Origin: Polaribacter porphyrae
GTDB lineage: Bacteria > Bacteroidota > Bacteroidia > Flavobacteriales > Flavobacteriaceae
Reading direction: 5' to 3'
Length of the DNA: 64,000 bases
Assembly (NCBI RefSeq): GCF_002954685.1
Contig: NZ_MSCN01000001.1
Coordinates: forward strand, 2,002,429 to 2,066,428
A program made the translations under genes and the position numbers. Within the stretch, counting starts at the first letter, position 1, and every line of letters starts with the position of its first letter. Below are positions 25,794-35,873 of this stretch, in pieces. The notes under the pieces are model-generated. The model was not told the origin of the DNA, did not search any database, and worked only from the letters and a program-made list of their open reading frames with translations.

Positions 25794-26057
25794 ATGAGTA
25801 AAATGATGACAGTTGATATTTTGTCGAGTATAAAAGGAGCAAAAGAATCGGAAACAGTGAATCAGTTGTTTAAAGTGATAATAAATGCTGACACAAATAG
25901 TAATGCTGCAAATAATGTTGTTAATGCAGTATCTATAGATGATTTGAGAGAAGATATTGTAATTAATAGCTCAAAAAGGGAAAAGGAAATCATCATAGAA
26001 AATTTCCCAAAAGAAAAGAATGGTTATTTAGTTGTTGCTAAAGTGATTGAAGAATAA
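25794..26057 (+). CDS. gatC: GatC-like subunit of the tRNA amidotransferase (divergent)
   Basis: An 87-residue protein. The N-terminal half is not recognisable, but the C-terminal half, DDLREDIVINSSKREKEIIIENFPKEKNGYLVVAKVIEE, follows the usual GatC tail (LRED...RE...NAP...DGYFxVPKVIE). GatC is a belt that stabilises GatA and GatB. Its place, 2 nt before gatA in the order C-A-B, supports the call. At 87 residues it is slightly shorter than the usual 95-100, and the N-terminal helices look degenerate and Asn-rich (NADTNSNAANNVVNAVS). ATG 25794 is used; a second ATG follows at 25803. Confidence 0.7.
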   Translation: MSKMMTVDILSSIKGAKESETVNQLFKVIINADTNSNAANNVVNAVSIDDLREDIVINSSKREKEIIIENFPKEKNGYLVVAKVIEE

Positions 26058-26059
26058 AT

Positions 26060-27460
26060 ATGGAGTCGCTAATACATAAAATTCATCAACAATTGATGAA
26101 CAAAGAAATTTCTTGTACAAAATTGGTGCAAGAAAAGTTAGATTTATTAAAATCAAACACCCACAATACAGTCAATTCACTTTTAGAAGATACTGCTTTA
26201 GATTTGGCAAAAAAAGTTGATGAAAAAATTAAAAAAGGACAAGAAATTGGTCTTTTAGAAGGAATTCCTTTCGGAATTAAAGATGTTTATATGTTGCAAG
26301 AAACGTATACAACAGCAAGTTCTGATTTACTAAAGAATTACAAATCTGCATATACAGCAACTGCAATTCAGAAATTATTAGATGCTGGTGCAATTCCTTT
26401 AGTAAAAGAAAATTGCGATAGTTTTGGTCACGGATCTTCATCAGAAAACACCATTTTTGGTGCTGTTAAAAATGCAGTAAATTCTGATTTAGTTGGTGGT
26501 GGTTCTAGTGGGGGTTCTGCAGTAAATGTTGCTAAAAATTATACTATTTTTTCAATTGGTGGAGATACTGGAGGTTCCATTCGTCAACCAGCAGGTTATA
26601 ATAATGTCTTCGGATTTAAACCTACTTATGGTAGAATTTCACGTTTTGGATTAATGGCTTATGCATCTTCTACAGATTGTGTTGGTCCAATTGCGAAATC
26701 AACAGAAGATATTAGAATCGTTTTAAATGCGATGAGTGGTAAAGATGTAAAAGATCAAACTACCTATCCATCTGAAATAATATCCAAAGAAAGTATTTTA
26801 AATGTTGATACAATAAAAACAGTTGGATATTTTAAAAACTTCATAGAGAGTGATGCAATATCATCAGAAATAAAAGAAAGTTTTTTAGCCACAATTGATA
26901 AAATAAAAGCCAAAGGGATTGAAGTAAAAATATTAGATTTCTTTGAATCTGACACACTAGTTTCTACCTACTACACTTTAGCAATGGCAGAAACAGCATC
27001 TAATTTATCAAGATTAGATGGCACCAATTATGGAAACCGAATTGAAGGAGAAAATTTAAAAGACACCTACTCTATTACGCGTTCAGAAAATTTTTCTGAA
27101 GAATCTAAACGTAGAATTGTTGGTGGAAATCAATTGTTATCACAAGGTTTTTCTGATGAAATTTATTTAAAAGGATTGAATTTAAGAGATCAAATTGCTA
27201 ATAATTTTGAAAAGGATTTTAAAGAAGTTGATATTATTTTATCTCCTGTAACTCCAAATACCCCTCCAAAAATTGGCGAAAGTTTAAAAAATCCTTTAGC
27301 AATGTATTTATCTGATGCATACACAGTTGGCTTTAGTTTAGGGCAATTACCAACACTTACAATTCCAAAAGGAACTGCAACAGGTTTGCAAATTACAGGT
27401 GCAAAAACTCAAGACGAACTCGTTTTAAAGTTTGCTAATTTCTTAAACGATACATTATAA
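26060..27460 (+). CDS. gatA: Asp/Glu-tRNA amidotransferase subunit A
   Basis: A 466-residue amidase-signature enzyme. The Ser-cis-Ser-Lys triad is present with the same spacing as in characterised GatA: Lys74 (GIPFGIKDVY), Ser149 (VGGGSSGGSA) and Ser173 (GDTGGSIRQPA). The flanking text NVFGFKPTYGRISRFGLMAYASSTDCVGPIAKS is classic GatA. It hydrolyses glutamine and sends ammonia to GatB. Starts 2 nt after gatC and ends in a TAATG overlap with gatB::aspS. Its placement next to an AspRS fusion indicates use in Asn-tRNA(Asn) formation. Confidence 0.95.
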   Translation: MESLIHKIHQQLMNKEISCTKLVQEKLDLLKSNTHNTVNSLLEDTALDLAKKVDEKIKKGQEIGLLEGIPFGIKDVYMLQETYTTASSDLLKNYKSAYTATAIQKLLDAGAIPLVKENCDSFGHGSSSENTIFGAVKNAVNSDLVGGGSSGGSAVNVAKNYTIFSIGGDTGGSIRQPAGYNNVFGFKPTYGRISRFGLMAYASSTDCVGPIAKSTEDIRIVLNAMSGKDVKDQTTYPSEIISKESILNVDTIKTVGYFKNFIESDAISSEIKESFLATIDKIKAKGIEVKILDFFESDTLVSTYYTLAMAETASNLSRLDGTNYGNRIEGENLKDTYSITRSENFSEESKRRIVGGNQLLSQGFSDEIYLKGLNLRDQIANNFEKDFKEVDIILSPVTPNTPPKIGESLKNPLAMYLSDAYTVGFSLGQLPTLTIPKGTATGLQITGAKTQDELVLKFANFLNDTL

Positions 27461-30400
27461 TGGAGCTAGAACACTTAAATGAGCTGATAAAAAAGCACGA
27501 TTTAGAATTGGTTATCGGTTTAGAAACGCATGTTCGTTTAAACACAAAATCGAAATTGTTTTGTTCTTGTGCAAATCAAGAAATTGAGCAACCAAATACA
27601 AACATATGTTCAGTTTGTACTGGGCAAATGGGTGTTTTGCCATCTTTAAATGCAGCAGCAATTACCAAAGCAATTTATTTTGGGAAAGCAGTAAAATCAA
27701 CCTTTAAAAACGAGGTGATTTCTTGGGATCGTAAACATTATGAATATCCTGATAATCCGAAAAACATACAAATTACACAATTTCATAATCCTGTAATTCC
27801 TGATGGGCAGGTTTCTTGTTTTAGAAACGATGGAAGTCAATTTACAGTAAATTTAACACAAGTTCATATTGAAGAAGATGCTGCAAAACTGATGCACGAA
27901 AAGAAAAATTCTTTAGTAGATTTTAACAAAGCTGGTGTTCCTTTAATTGAAATTGTAACTGAACCTTGTATCAGAAATATTGAGGATGCATCTACGTATG
28001 CACAATATATTCAGAGAATTGTTCAGAATTTAAAAATCTCTGAAGCAAATCTTGAAAAAGGTGAATTTAAGTCGGATGTTTCTGTGTCGCTTCGTAAAAA
28101 ACACACCTACAATTTAAACCCAAGAACAGAAATTAAAAACCTGAATTCGTTCAAGTTTATGGTGGAAGCTTTAAAGGAAGAAATTGAAAAACAATTAAAT
28201 TATTACATCGAAAATAAAGAGTTTAGACCTGACCAAACTACGGTTTTATGGGATGCAGATTTAAAGCAAACCAAAACCATGCGTAAAAAGGAATTTGAGG
28301 CTGATTATCGTTTTATTTCTGAACCAGATTTGCCTTTTGTAAACATTAAAAATGTTGTTGAAAGTATTGATGTTGATATTAGTTCTTTGCCTTTTGCAGT
28401 AGAATCTATTTTGATAAAAGGTGGTGTTTTACCTCAAGATGCTAAATTTTTTACTGCAGATTCTCTTCGTTCAGAAACTTTTGTGGCGATTAATAATGAA
28501 TTAAAAGACCCGTCTTTTGTTGCAAAAACATTGGTAAATAATATTGGTGCAGATGAGTATAAAGATATTCACGAGGTAAATCATTTAATTGAAATTTTTC
28601 AGCTTTTTAAAGCCGAGAAAATTACAGCTGTTTTGGTTCAGAATGCAATTATCAATTACTTAAAAGATAGAAAATTTGACTATAATAAGTATTTTGAAGA
28701 AAACACAATATCCGAAGAAAAGATAAAACTAGCGGTTATAAAAGTAATTGCCAAAAATGAAGCCATTGCAAATGACATCAAAGCAGGAAATCAAGGAAAA
28801 GCAGGGATTTTAGTTGGTAAAGTTATTGGGATTATTGGAAAAGGAGCTTCTGGAAAAGTAATTCGAAATGAAATTATTTCTCAAGTTCAAAATTCAGCAT
28901 TAAAAGTTCAAAGTTCTCATCAGAATGAAGAAAAAAAAGTAACCAAAAGTGAACAGCAAAAAGCTAAATCCGAAGAAGAAATACAAACAGTTCCAATTAT
29001 TATAAAGGAGGAATATAGAACGCATAAAATTTCTCAATTATCAGAAGAAAGCATTCACGAAGAAGTAACTTTATCTGGCTGGGTTTCTAGTGTTCGTGAT
29101 CATGGAGAATTGATTTTTATTGATTTACGTGATTCTAGCAATCAAATTTTTCAGGTTCGTTTGAGTAGAGAATCGTTTCCGAATTTAGATGAATTGGTAA
29201 AATTAAAACCTGAATCTGTAATTTCTGTAAAAGGAATTGTAGTTCAGCGTAAAGAAGATGATTATAATGCAGGTTTACGAACTGGTAAGATTGAATTAGA
29301 AACTTCGGTTTTAGAGATTTTAAATTTATCAAAAACGCTTCCTTTTGAAATAAAAAGAGCAATGAAAACGAACGAAACTACTCGTTTTCAATACAAGTTT
29401 TTAGACCACAGAAATAATGATGTTCGCAAGGCAATTATCAACAGACATAAAGTGATAAAATTACTGCGTGATCTTTTAGACGAAGAAGAATTTTTAGAAA
29501 TAGAAACACCTATTTTAACTGCAGGAACAGATGAAGGTGCAAGAGAATTCATTGTACCAACTAGAAAACAAACTGGCGCATTTTATACACTTCCACAAGC
29601 ACCACAGCAATTCAAGCAAATGTTGATGGTTGGTGGATTTGAGAAATATTTTCAAATTGCACGTTGTTTTAGAGATGAAGATTCTCGTGGAGACAGACAG
29701 CCAGAATTTACACAACTAGATATTGAAATGGCGTACGCAAGTATGCAACAAATTATCGATTTGAACACAAAAATGTTCAACGAAATTGTCAAAAAAATCT
29801 ACGGTAAAAAATGGGTTTTACATCCTTTTGAAGTCATTACTTACAAAGATGCCATGGATAAATATGGCTGTGATAGACCTGATTTACGTTTTGGATTGCA
29901 AATGCAAGACATTACAGAAATTGTAAAAGAAACTACTTTTCAAGTATTTAGCAAACCCATTGAAGAAGGTGGCATTGTAAAATGTATTAAAGTTTCTGCA
30001 AAAGAACAAGGCAATAAAAGAATGTCTAAAGGTCAGATTGAAAATTTAACTGCGATTGCACAACAAAATGGTTTGGGTGGTTTGGCGTATATTATTGTGA
30101 ATGAAAACGATTTACAATCGCCAATTATTAAGTTTTTAGGTGAAGAAATTGCAGCAAACATTATAAAAGTTACTGATGCTCAAATAGGAGATATTGTATT
30201 CTTCTCTGCTGCTGATTACGCAACTGCAAACAAAGCGTTAGATGCTGTTCGTCAAGAAATGGGACGCATTTTAAAGTTGATAAATCCGAAAGAATTAAAA
30301 CCAGCTTGGGTGGTAGATTTCCCAATGTTTGAAAAAACAGAAGAAGGCAGATGGACGTTTACACACAATCCGTTTTCGATGCCAACTGTTTATGATTTAG

Positions 30401-30792
30401 AAAAGCATATGAATGGTGAAGGAGAAGAAATCGGAACTATTATCGCTCAACAATACGATTTAATCTTAAATGGTTACGAAATTGGTGGTGGTTCAGTTCG
30501 TGCACACAAAGCAGAAATTTTAGAAGCAACCTATAAAAATATGGGTTATAATAAAGAAGAAATGATGAAAAGTGTTGGCACAATGTACAAAGCGTTTCAA
30601 TATGGAGCTCCTCCTCATGGAGGAATTGCTTGGGGAGTTGATCGTTTAATGATGATTTTAGAGAAAAAAACATCTATTAGAGAAGTAATGGCGTTCCCAA
30701 AAACAGGTTCTTCTGAAGATTTACTATTTAATGCACCTTCTGTATTATCTGATAAAAAAGTGGAGGAAATGAATGTGAAAATTATAAAATAA
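27460..30792 (+). CDS. gatB-aspS: GatB-aspartyl-tRNA synthetase fusion
   Basis: A 1,110-residue two-enzyme fusion. Residues 1-480 are GatB: zinc Cys pairs in FCSCANQ...NICSVCTGQMGVLP, EIVTEPCIRNIEDAS, TEIKNLNSFKFM and a C-terminal tail (GKASGK-type). A charged linker (about 482-517, EEKKVTKSEQQKAKSEEE) leads to a bacterial-type AspRS: anticodon domain SGWVSSVRDHGELIFIDLRD, motif 2 FQIARCFRDEDSRGDRQPEFTQLD, GAD insert, motif 3 HGGIAWGVDRLMMIL. His548 in RDHG is the residue found in non-discriminating AspRS enzymes (Leu in discriminating E. coli AspRS). The protein should charge tRNA-Asn with Asp and amidate it in one body. The AspRS part is full length. Confidence 0.93.
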   Translation: MELEHLNELIKKHDLELVIGLETHVRLNTKSKLFCSCANQEIEQPNTNICSVCTGQMGVLPSLNAAAITKAIYFGKAVKSTFKNEVISWDRKHYEYPDNPKNIQITQFHNPVIPDGQVSCFRNDGSQFTVNLTQVHIEEDAAKLMHEKKNSLVDFNKAGVPLIEIVTEPCIRNIEDASTYAQYIQRIVQNLKISEANLEKGEFKSDVSVSLRKKHTYNLNPRTEIKNLNSFKFMVEALKEEIEKQLNYYIENKEFRPDQTTVLWDADLKQTKTMRKKEFEADYRFISEPDLPFVNIKNVVESIDVDISSLPFAVESILIKGGVLPQDAKFFTADSLRSETFVAINNELKDPSFVAKTLVNNIGADEYKDIHEVNHLIEIFQLFKAEKITAVLVQNAIINYLKDRKFDYNKYFEENTISEEKIKLAVIKVIAKNEAIANDIKAGNQGKAGILVGKVIGIIGKGASGKVIRNEIISQVQNSALKVQSSHQNEEKKVTKSEQQKAKSEEEIQTVPIIIKEEYRTHKISQLSEESIHEEVTLSGWVSSVRDHGELIFIDLRDSSNQIFQVRLSRESFPNLDELVKLKPESVISVKGIVVQRKEDDYNAGLRTGKIELETSVLEILNLSKTLPFEIKRAMKTNETTRFQYKFLDHRNNDVRKAIINRHKVIKLLRDLLDEEEFLEIETPILTAGTDEGAREFIVPTRKQTGAFYTLPQAPQQFKQMLMVGGFEKYFQIARCFRDEDSRGDRQPEFTQLDIEMAYASMQQIIDLNTKMFNEIVKKIYGKKWVLHPFEVITYKDAMDKYGCDRPDLRFGLQMQDITEIVKETTFQVFSKPIEEGGIVKCIKVSAKEQGNKRMSKGQIENLTAIAQQNGLGGLAYIIVNENDLQSPIIKFLGEEIAANIIKVTDAQIGDIVFFSAADYATANKALDAVRQEMGRILKLINPKELKPAWVVDFPMFEKTEEGRWTFTHNPFSMPTVYDLEKHMNGEGEEIGTIIAQQYDLILNGYEIGGGSVRAHKAEILEATYKNMGYNKEEMMKSVGTMYKAFQYGAPPHGGIAWGVDRLMMILEKKTSIREVMAFPKTGSSEDLLFNAPSVLSDKKVEEMNVKIIK

Positions 30793-30827
30793 AGAAATTA
30801 GTCCCTCAATTTTACTATCCAGTAAAA

Positions 30828-30856
30828 TAAAAACCTTGCTTTTGCGAGGTTTTTTA
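30828..30856 (+). terminator. Terminator after gatB::aspS
   Basis: Stem AAAACCTTGC / GCGAGGTTTT with a TTTT loop (one G-U pair), followed by a T-run. It ends the Asn operon and lies 40 nt past the stop codon. Confidence 0.85.
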
Positions 30857-31005
30857 ATTTTATAGCAAAACTTAAATGGTAATTTTTTATAAAATATAAA
30901 ATAAAGCAATTTTTAAGCGATTTAAGACATTTTTACGTTTTTAACAAATGTTGATAATTTTAAAACAAAATAGCTAAAAACACTTAAAACAAAGTTTAAA
31001 AATTG

Positions 31006-31013
31006 TAAATTTG
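31006..31013 (+). promoter_or_regulatory. Probable -7 element of gyrB
   Basis: TAAATTTG fits TAnnTTTG. The -33 position has only TTA, so the match is partial. The region from the terminator to this element (about 150 bp) holds no gene that I can support. Confidence 0.4.
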
Positions 31014-31068
31014 ATAAAGCATAAATTTCGTCTTATATAGACGATTTTTTTATGAAATTAAAACTTAA

Positions 31069-33021
<1,953 letters not shown>

Positions 33022-33037
33022 ATAAAGATTACAAACT

Positions 33038-33067
33038 AAAAAAGAGTCTGATATCAGACTCTTTTTT
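33038..33067. terminator. Bidirectional terminator after gyrB
   Basis: A perfect inverted repeat, core AAAGAGTCTGAT / ATCAGACTCTTT (33041-33064), extended by A/T to 15 bp per arm. It separates gyrB from the convergent outer-membrane protein gene. Confidence 0.88.
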
Positions 33068-33082
33068 TATACTATAATCAGA

Positions 33083-34060
33083 TTATCTAATAGAAAAACC
33101 TACCCTTGCAGAAAAAACGTCATACTCTTGTAATGCATATTCTGCTGAAATATCTAAAAAGGCAAGTTTAAATCGTAAGCCTGCATTTGCTCTGAATGAA
33201 TTACCATCAAAACCAAAATCTAAATCAGAAGAATAACCCCTAATTTCAATATCTGAATTATAAGAAGTAGTACCAAGACCACCATATATTGTAAGTATAG
33301 ATAACTTTTTAGAAAGTAATAATTGGTAAGTCATAGAATTTGTATTAAAATTCACTAATTCATCAGGGTTGTTATCTTCATCCAGTAAAACTGTTGACTT
33401 TAGATTTGTATATCCTGCAAAAATAGATACGTCAATGGGCAATCTTTTAACAAAAGGTATCCATTGTTTGATATCATGCATAACTCCAATACCAAATGCA
33501 GAAGCAGAATTACCATTACTGTCAATTTCTGGTATAAAACGAACTTTTAAATCTGTATTCTTCCATAAACCAACACCAACTTGAATAATAGCTGATGGCA
33601 CTGCATTAAATCCAATTGTACTTTTAACATCCTCTCTAAAACCTGGTAATGCAGAAACAGATATGCTTCCATTACTATCTGTATACCTTATTAAAGGCCT
33701 GTCAGACAAGTCTTTAGAACCAAGTATGGTTGGTAGATTTGCTTCACTAATATTCGAGTTGTCTAATTGTATAGCAGAAGAATAATCACTATTTCTAAAT
33801 GTAAAAGTTTCTCCTTCTTCTGGTATTAGAGACATGTTTGCAATTACAGATATATCTATACCAAATAATTTATGAGCTTTAGCTGTATTATACCAACCAC
33901 TACTTAAGCCATTGCCAAATCCTCTTGGTATAGGTTGAAGATAACCTGATAAAAAACGCTGTGCATCTACTGAATTAACATTTACTATTTCTTCAAAATC
34001 TATTTGCCCGTAAAAAGTTGCACTAAAGCACAAGCAAATTATTACTATTATTTTTTTCAT
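33083..34060 (-). CDS. Outer-membrane beta-barrel protein, DUF6588-like
   Basis: A 325-residue protein with a signal peptide (MKKIIVIICLCFSATFYGQ). The early sequence AQRFLSGYLQPIPRGFGNGLSSGWYNTAKAHKLFGIDISV is, as far as I recall, typical of the DUF6588 family of Bacteroidota outer-membrane proteins. The rest is alternating beta strands and ends ALQEYDVFSARVGFSIR, a barrel-like terminus. Function unknown. It lies 48 nt downstream of a lipoprotein gene and probably shares its transcript. Confidence 0.72.
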   Translation of the reverse strand: MKKIIVIICLCFSATFYGQIDFEEIVNVNSVDAQRFLSGYLQPIPRGFGNGLSSGWYNTAKAHKLFGIDISVIANMSLIPEEGETFTFRNSDYSSAIQLDNSNISEANLPTILGSKDLSDRPLIRYTDSNGSISVSALPGFREDVKSTIGFNAVPSAIIQVGVGLWKNTDLKVRFIPEIDSNGNSASAFGIGVMHDIKQWIPFVKRLPIDVSIFAGYTNLKSTVLLDEDNNPDELVNFNTNSMTYQLLLSKKLSILTIYGGLGTTSYNSDIEIRGYSSDLDFGFDGNSFRANAGLRFKLAFLDISAEYALQEYDVFSARVGFSIR

Positions 34061-34108
34061 AATTTAGTTGATTAAATTGATTTAATAAGTTGGTTGATTG
34101 TTATTTTA

Positions 34109-34612
34109 CTACTCTACTTTAGCTTTAATTTTAAACTTCATATTTAAAGTAAAATCATTGTCAGCAATAGCAGCTGCAGTAGCTCCTGTAAAATTAACTT
34201 GTACCTCACCAGAATTTATACTAGATAATATATCTGAATTAGTTGAAGGAATTGTAATTTCGCTTGAAGGAACACCCACTGTTAAACTTAAAGATTCATT
34301 TGTCAATAGATTGGCACTACCAACAGTAAGGTTAAAAGTTCCGCTTATTGAATTACCACTGTAGTCTTGTAAGGTAACAACTACACTCTCAACATCAGCT
34401 TCTACAAACGTAGATGCGTTATCTAGTAAATCAGAAATATTCATTTTTTGGTTAACAGTTATAGAAGATAAGCCCATCAATCCTTGAACAGAAGCATTGG
34501 TTTCAAATTCATCTACAACTATAAACTGGATAGCTCCATCCTCTTCACAATTACTGAATGTTAATGCTAGAAAGAGAATAGTAGCAAATTGGAAAAATTT
34601 AATTTTTTTCAT
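34109..34612 (-). CDS. Lipoprotein with beta-sandwich-like domain
   Basis: A 167-residue protein with a lipobox (MKKIKFFQFATILFLALTFSNC). The mature part is rich in Ser/Thr/Val and strand-like (VESVVVTLQDYSGNSISGTFNLTV, SLSLTVGVPSSEITIP), suggesting a small immunoglobulin-like sandwich. No family recognised. It precedes the DUF6588-like barrel gene, so the pair may form an outer-membrane complex. The 250 bp upstream of its start (34613-34863) hold a TATATTTG-like -7 candidate on the minus strand (34664-34657) and the mdh promoter region, no gene. Confidence 0.65.
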   Translation of the reverse strand: MKKIKFFQFATILFLALTFSNCEEDGAIQFIVVDEFETNASVQGLMGLSSITVNQKMNISDLLDNASTFVEADVESVVVTLQDYSGNSISGTFNLTVGSANLLTNESLSLTVGVPSSEITIPSTNSDILSSINSGEVQVNFTGATAAAIADNDFTLNMKFKIKAKVE

Positions 34613-34823
34613 AATTTTTTAATAAAAGATTAGTATTTATACATTTGTTTGTATAACAAATATAGAAAATTAATAATAGCTAAATATGCAAAGCATACAT
34701 TATTAGCTACAATCTATACATTTTCACGAACATCTTTTTGATTTTAGAGATTTTAATACACTTTTACATCATAAGTACTTGTTAAATTCTTTTAATTTTA
34801 ATAAATAAAATCTTATAATATTG

Positions 34824-34831
34824 TATTTTTG
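34824..34831 (+). promoter_or_regulatory. Probable -7 element of mdh
   Basis: TATTTTTG agrees with TAnnTTTG, 33 nt before the mdh ATG. No clear -33 TTG is seen at the right distance. Confidence 0.4.
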
Positions 34832-34863
34832 CGTAAGATAATTATTAACTAAAATTCATAAAA

Positions 34864-35790
34864 ATGAAAGTAACAGTAGTTGGTGCAGGAGCAGTAGGAG
34901 CAAGTTGTGCAGAATATATTGCAATTAAAGATTTTGCAAGTGAAGTTGTATTATTAGATATTAAAGAAGGCTATGCAGAAGGTAAAGCAATGGATTTAAT
35001 GCAAACTGCTTCTTTAAATGGTTTTGATACTAAAATTACAGGTAGTACAAGTGATTATTCTAAAACTGCAAATTCCAATATTTGTGTAATTACATCTGGA
35101 ATTCCTAGAAAACCAGGAATGACTCGTGAAGAATTGATAGGAATTAATGCAGGAATCGTAAAATCAGTTTCTTCAAGTTTAATTGAACACTCTCCAAATA
35201 CTATTATTATTGTGGTTTCTAATCCTATGGACACCATGACTTATTTAGTACACAAAACTACTGGATTACCAAAAAATAGAATTATTGGTATGGGTGGTGC
35301 TTTAGATTCTGCTCGTTTTAAATATAGACTAGCTGAAGCTTTAGGAGCCCCTATTTCTGATGTTGATGGAATGGTTATAGGTGGGCATTCTGATAAGGGA
35401 ATGGTTCCTTTAACACGTTTGGCTACAAGAAATTCAGTACCAGTTTCTGAATTTATTTCTGAAGAAAGATTAGACAAAGTAATGCAAGATACCAAAGTTG
35501 GTGGTGCAACTTTAACAGGCTTGTTAGGCACTTCTGCTTGGTATGCTCCTGGAGCAGCTGTTAGTGGATTAGTACAAGCAATTGCTTGTGATCAAAAGAA
35601 AATCTATCCTTGTTCTACTTTATTAGAAGGCGAATATGGATTGAATGATTTATGTATTGGAGTTCCTGTTGTTTTAGGTAAAAACGGAATTGAAAGTATT
35701 GTAAAAATTAATTTAAGTGATGCTGAAAAAGCTCATTTAGAAGAATCTGCAGCTGGAGTTTCTAAAACTAATGGGTTGTTAGAACTTTAG
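34864..35790 (+). CDS. mdh: Malate dehydrogenase
   Basis: A 308-residue LDH-like NAD-dependent malate dehydrogenase of the TCA cycle. NAD-binding GAGAVGASCAEYIA; substrate Arg loop in SGIPRKPGMTREE; second Arg in GMGGALDSARFKYRLAEAL; catalytic His in VIGGHSDKGMVPL. The length and the bacterial type III-like sequence are normal. Single gene ending at a strong terminator. Confidence 0.96.
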   Translation: MKVTVVGAGAVGASCAEYIAIKDFASEVVLLDIKEGYAEGKAMDLMQTASLNGFDTKITGSTSDYSKTANSNICVITSGIPRKPGMTREELIGINAGIVKSVSSSLIEHSPNTIIIVVSNPMDTMTYLVHKTTGLPKNRIIGMGGALDSARFKYRLAEALGAPISDVDGMVIGGHSDKGMVPLTRLATRNSVPVSEFISEERLDKVMQDTKVGGATLTGLLGTSAWYAPGAAVSGLVQAIACDQKKIYPCSTLLEGEYGLNDLCIGVPVVLGKNGIESIVKINLSDAEKAHLEESAAGVSKTNGLLEL

Positions 35791-35811
35791 AATATTAGAT
35801 TTTTAGACATT

Positions 35812-35839
35812 AAAAAATCCAGCAAAAGCTGGATTTTTT
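35812..35839 (+). terminator. Terminator after mdh
   Basis: Stem AAAAAATCCAGC / GCTGGATTTTTT with an AAAA loop, then more T's. It may also serve the convergent fhs gene, whose stop lies 35 nt away. Confidence 0.88.
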
Positions 35840-35873
35840 TGTTTTAAACAATTATTAAACATCTAAATAAAAA

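Noticed and set aside
25794..26057. Unrelated small hypothetical gene
   Set aside because: The C-terminal LRED...NGYLVVAKVIE pattern and the place before gatA fit GatC.
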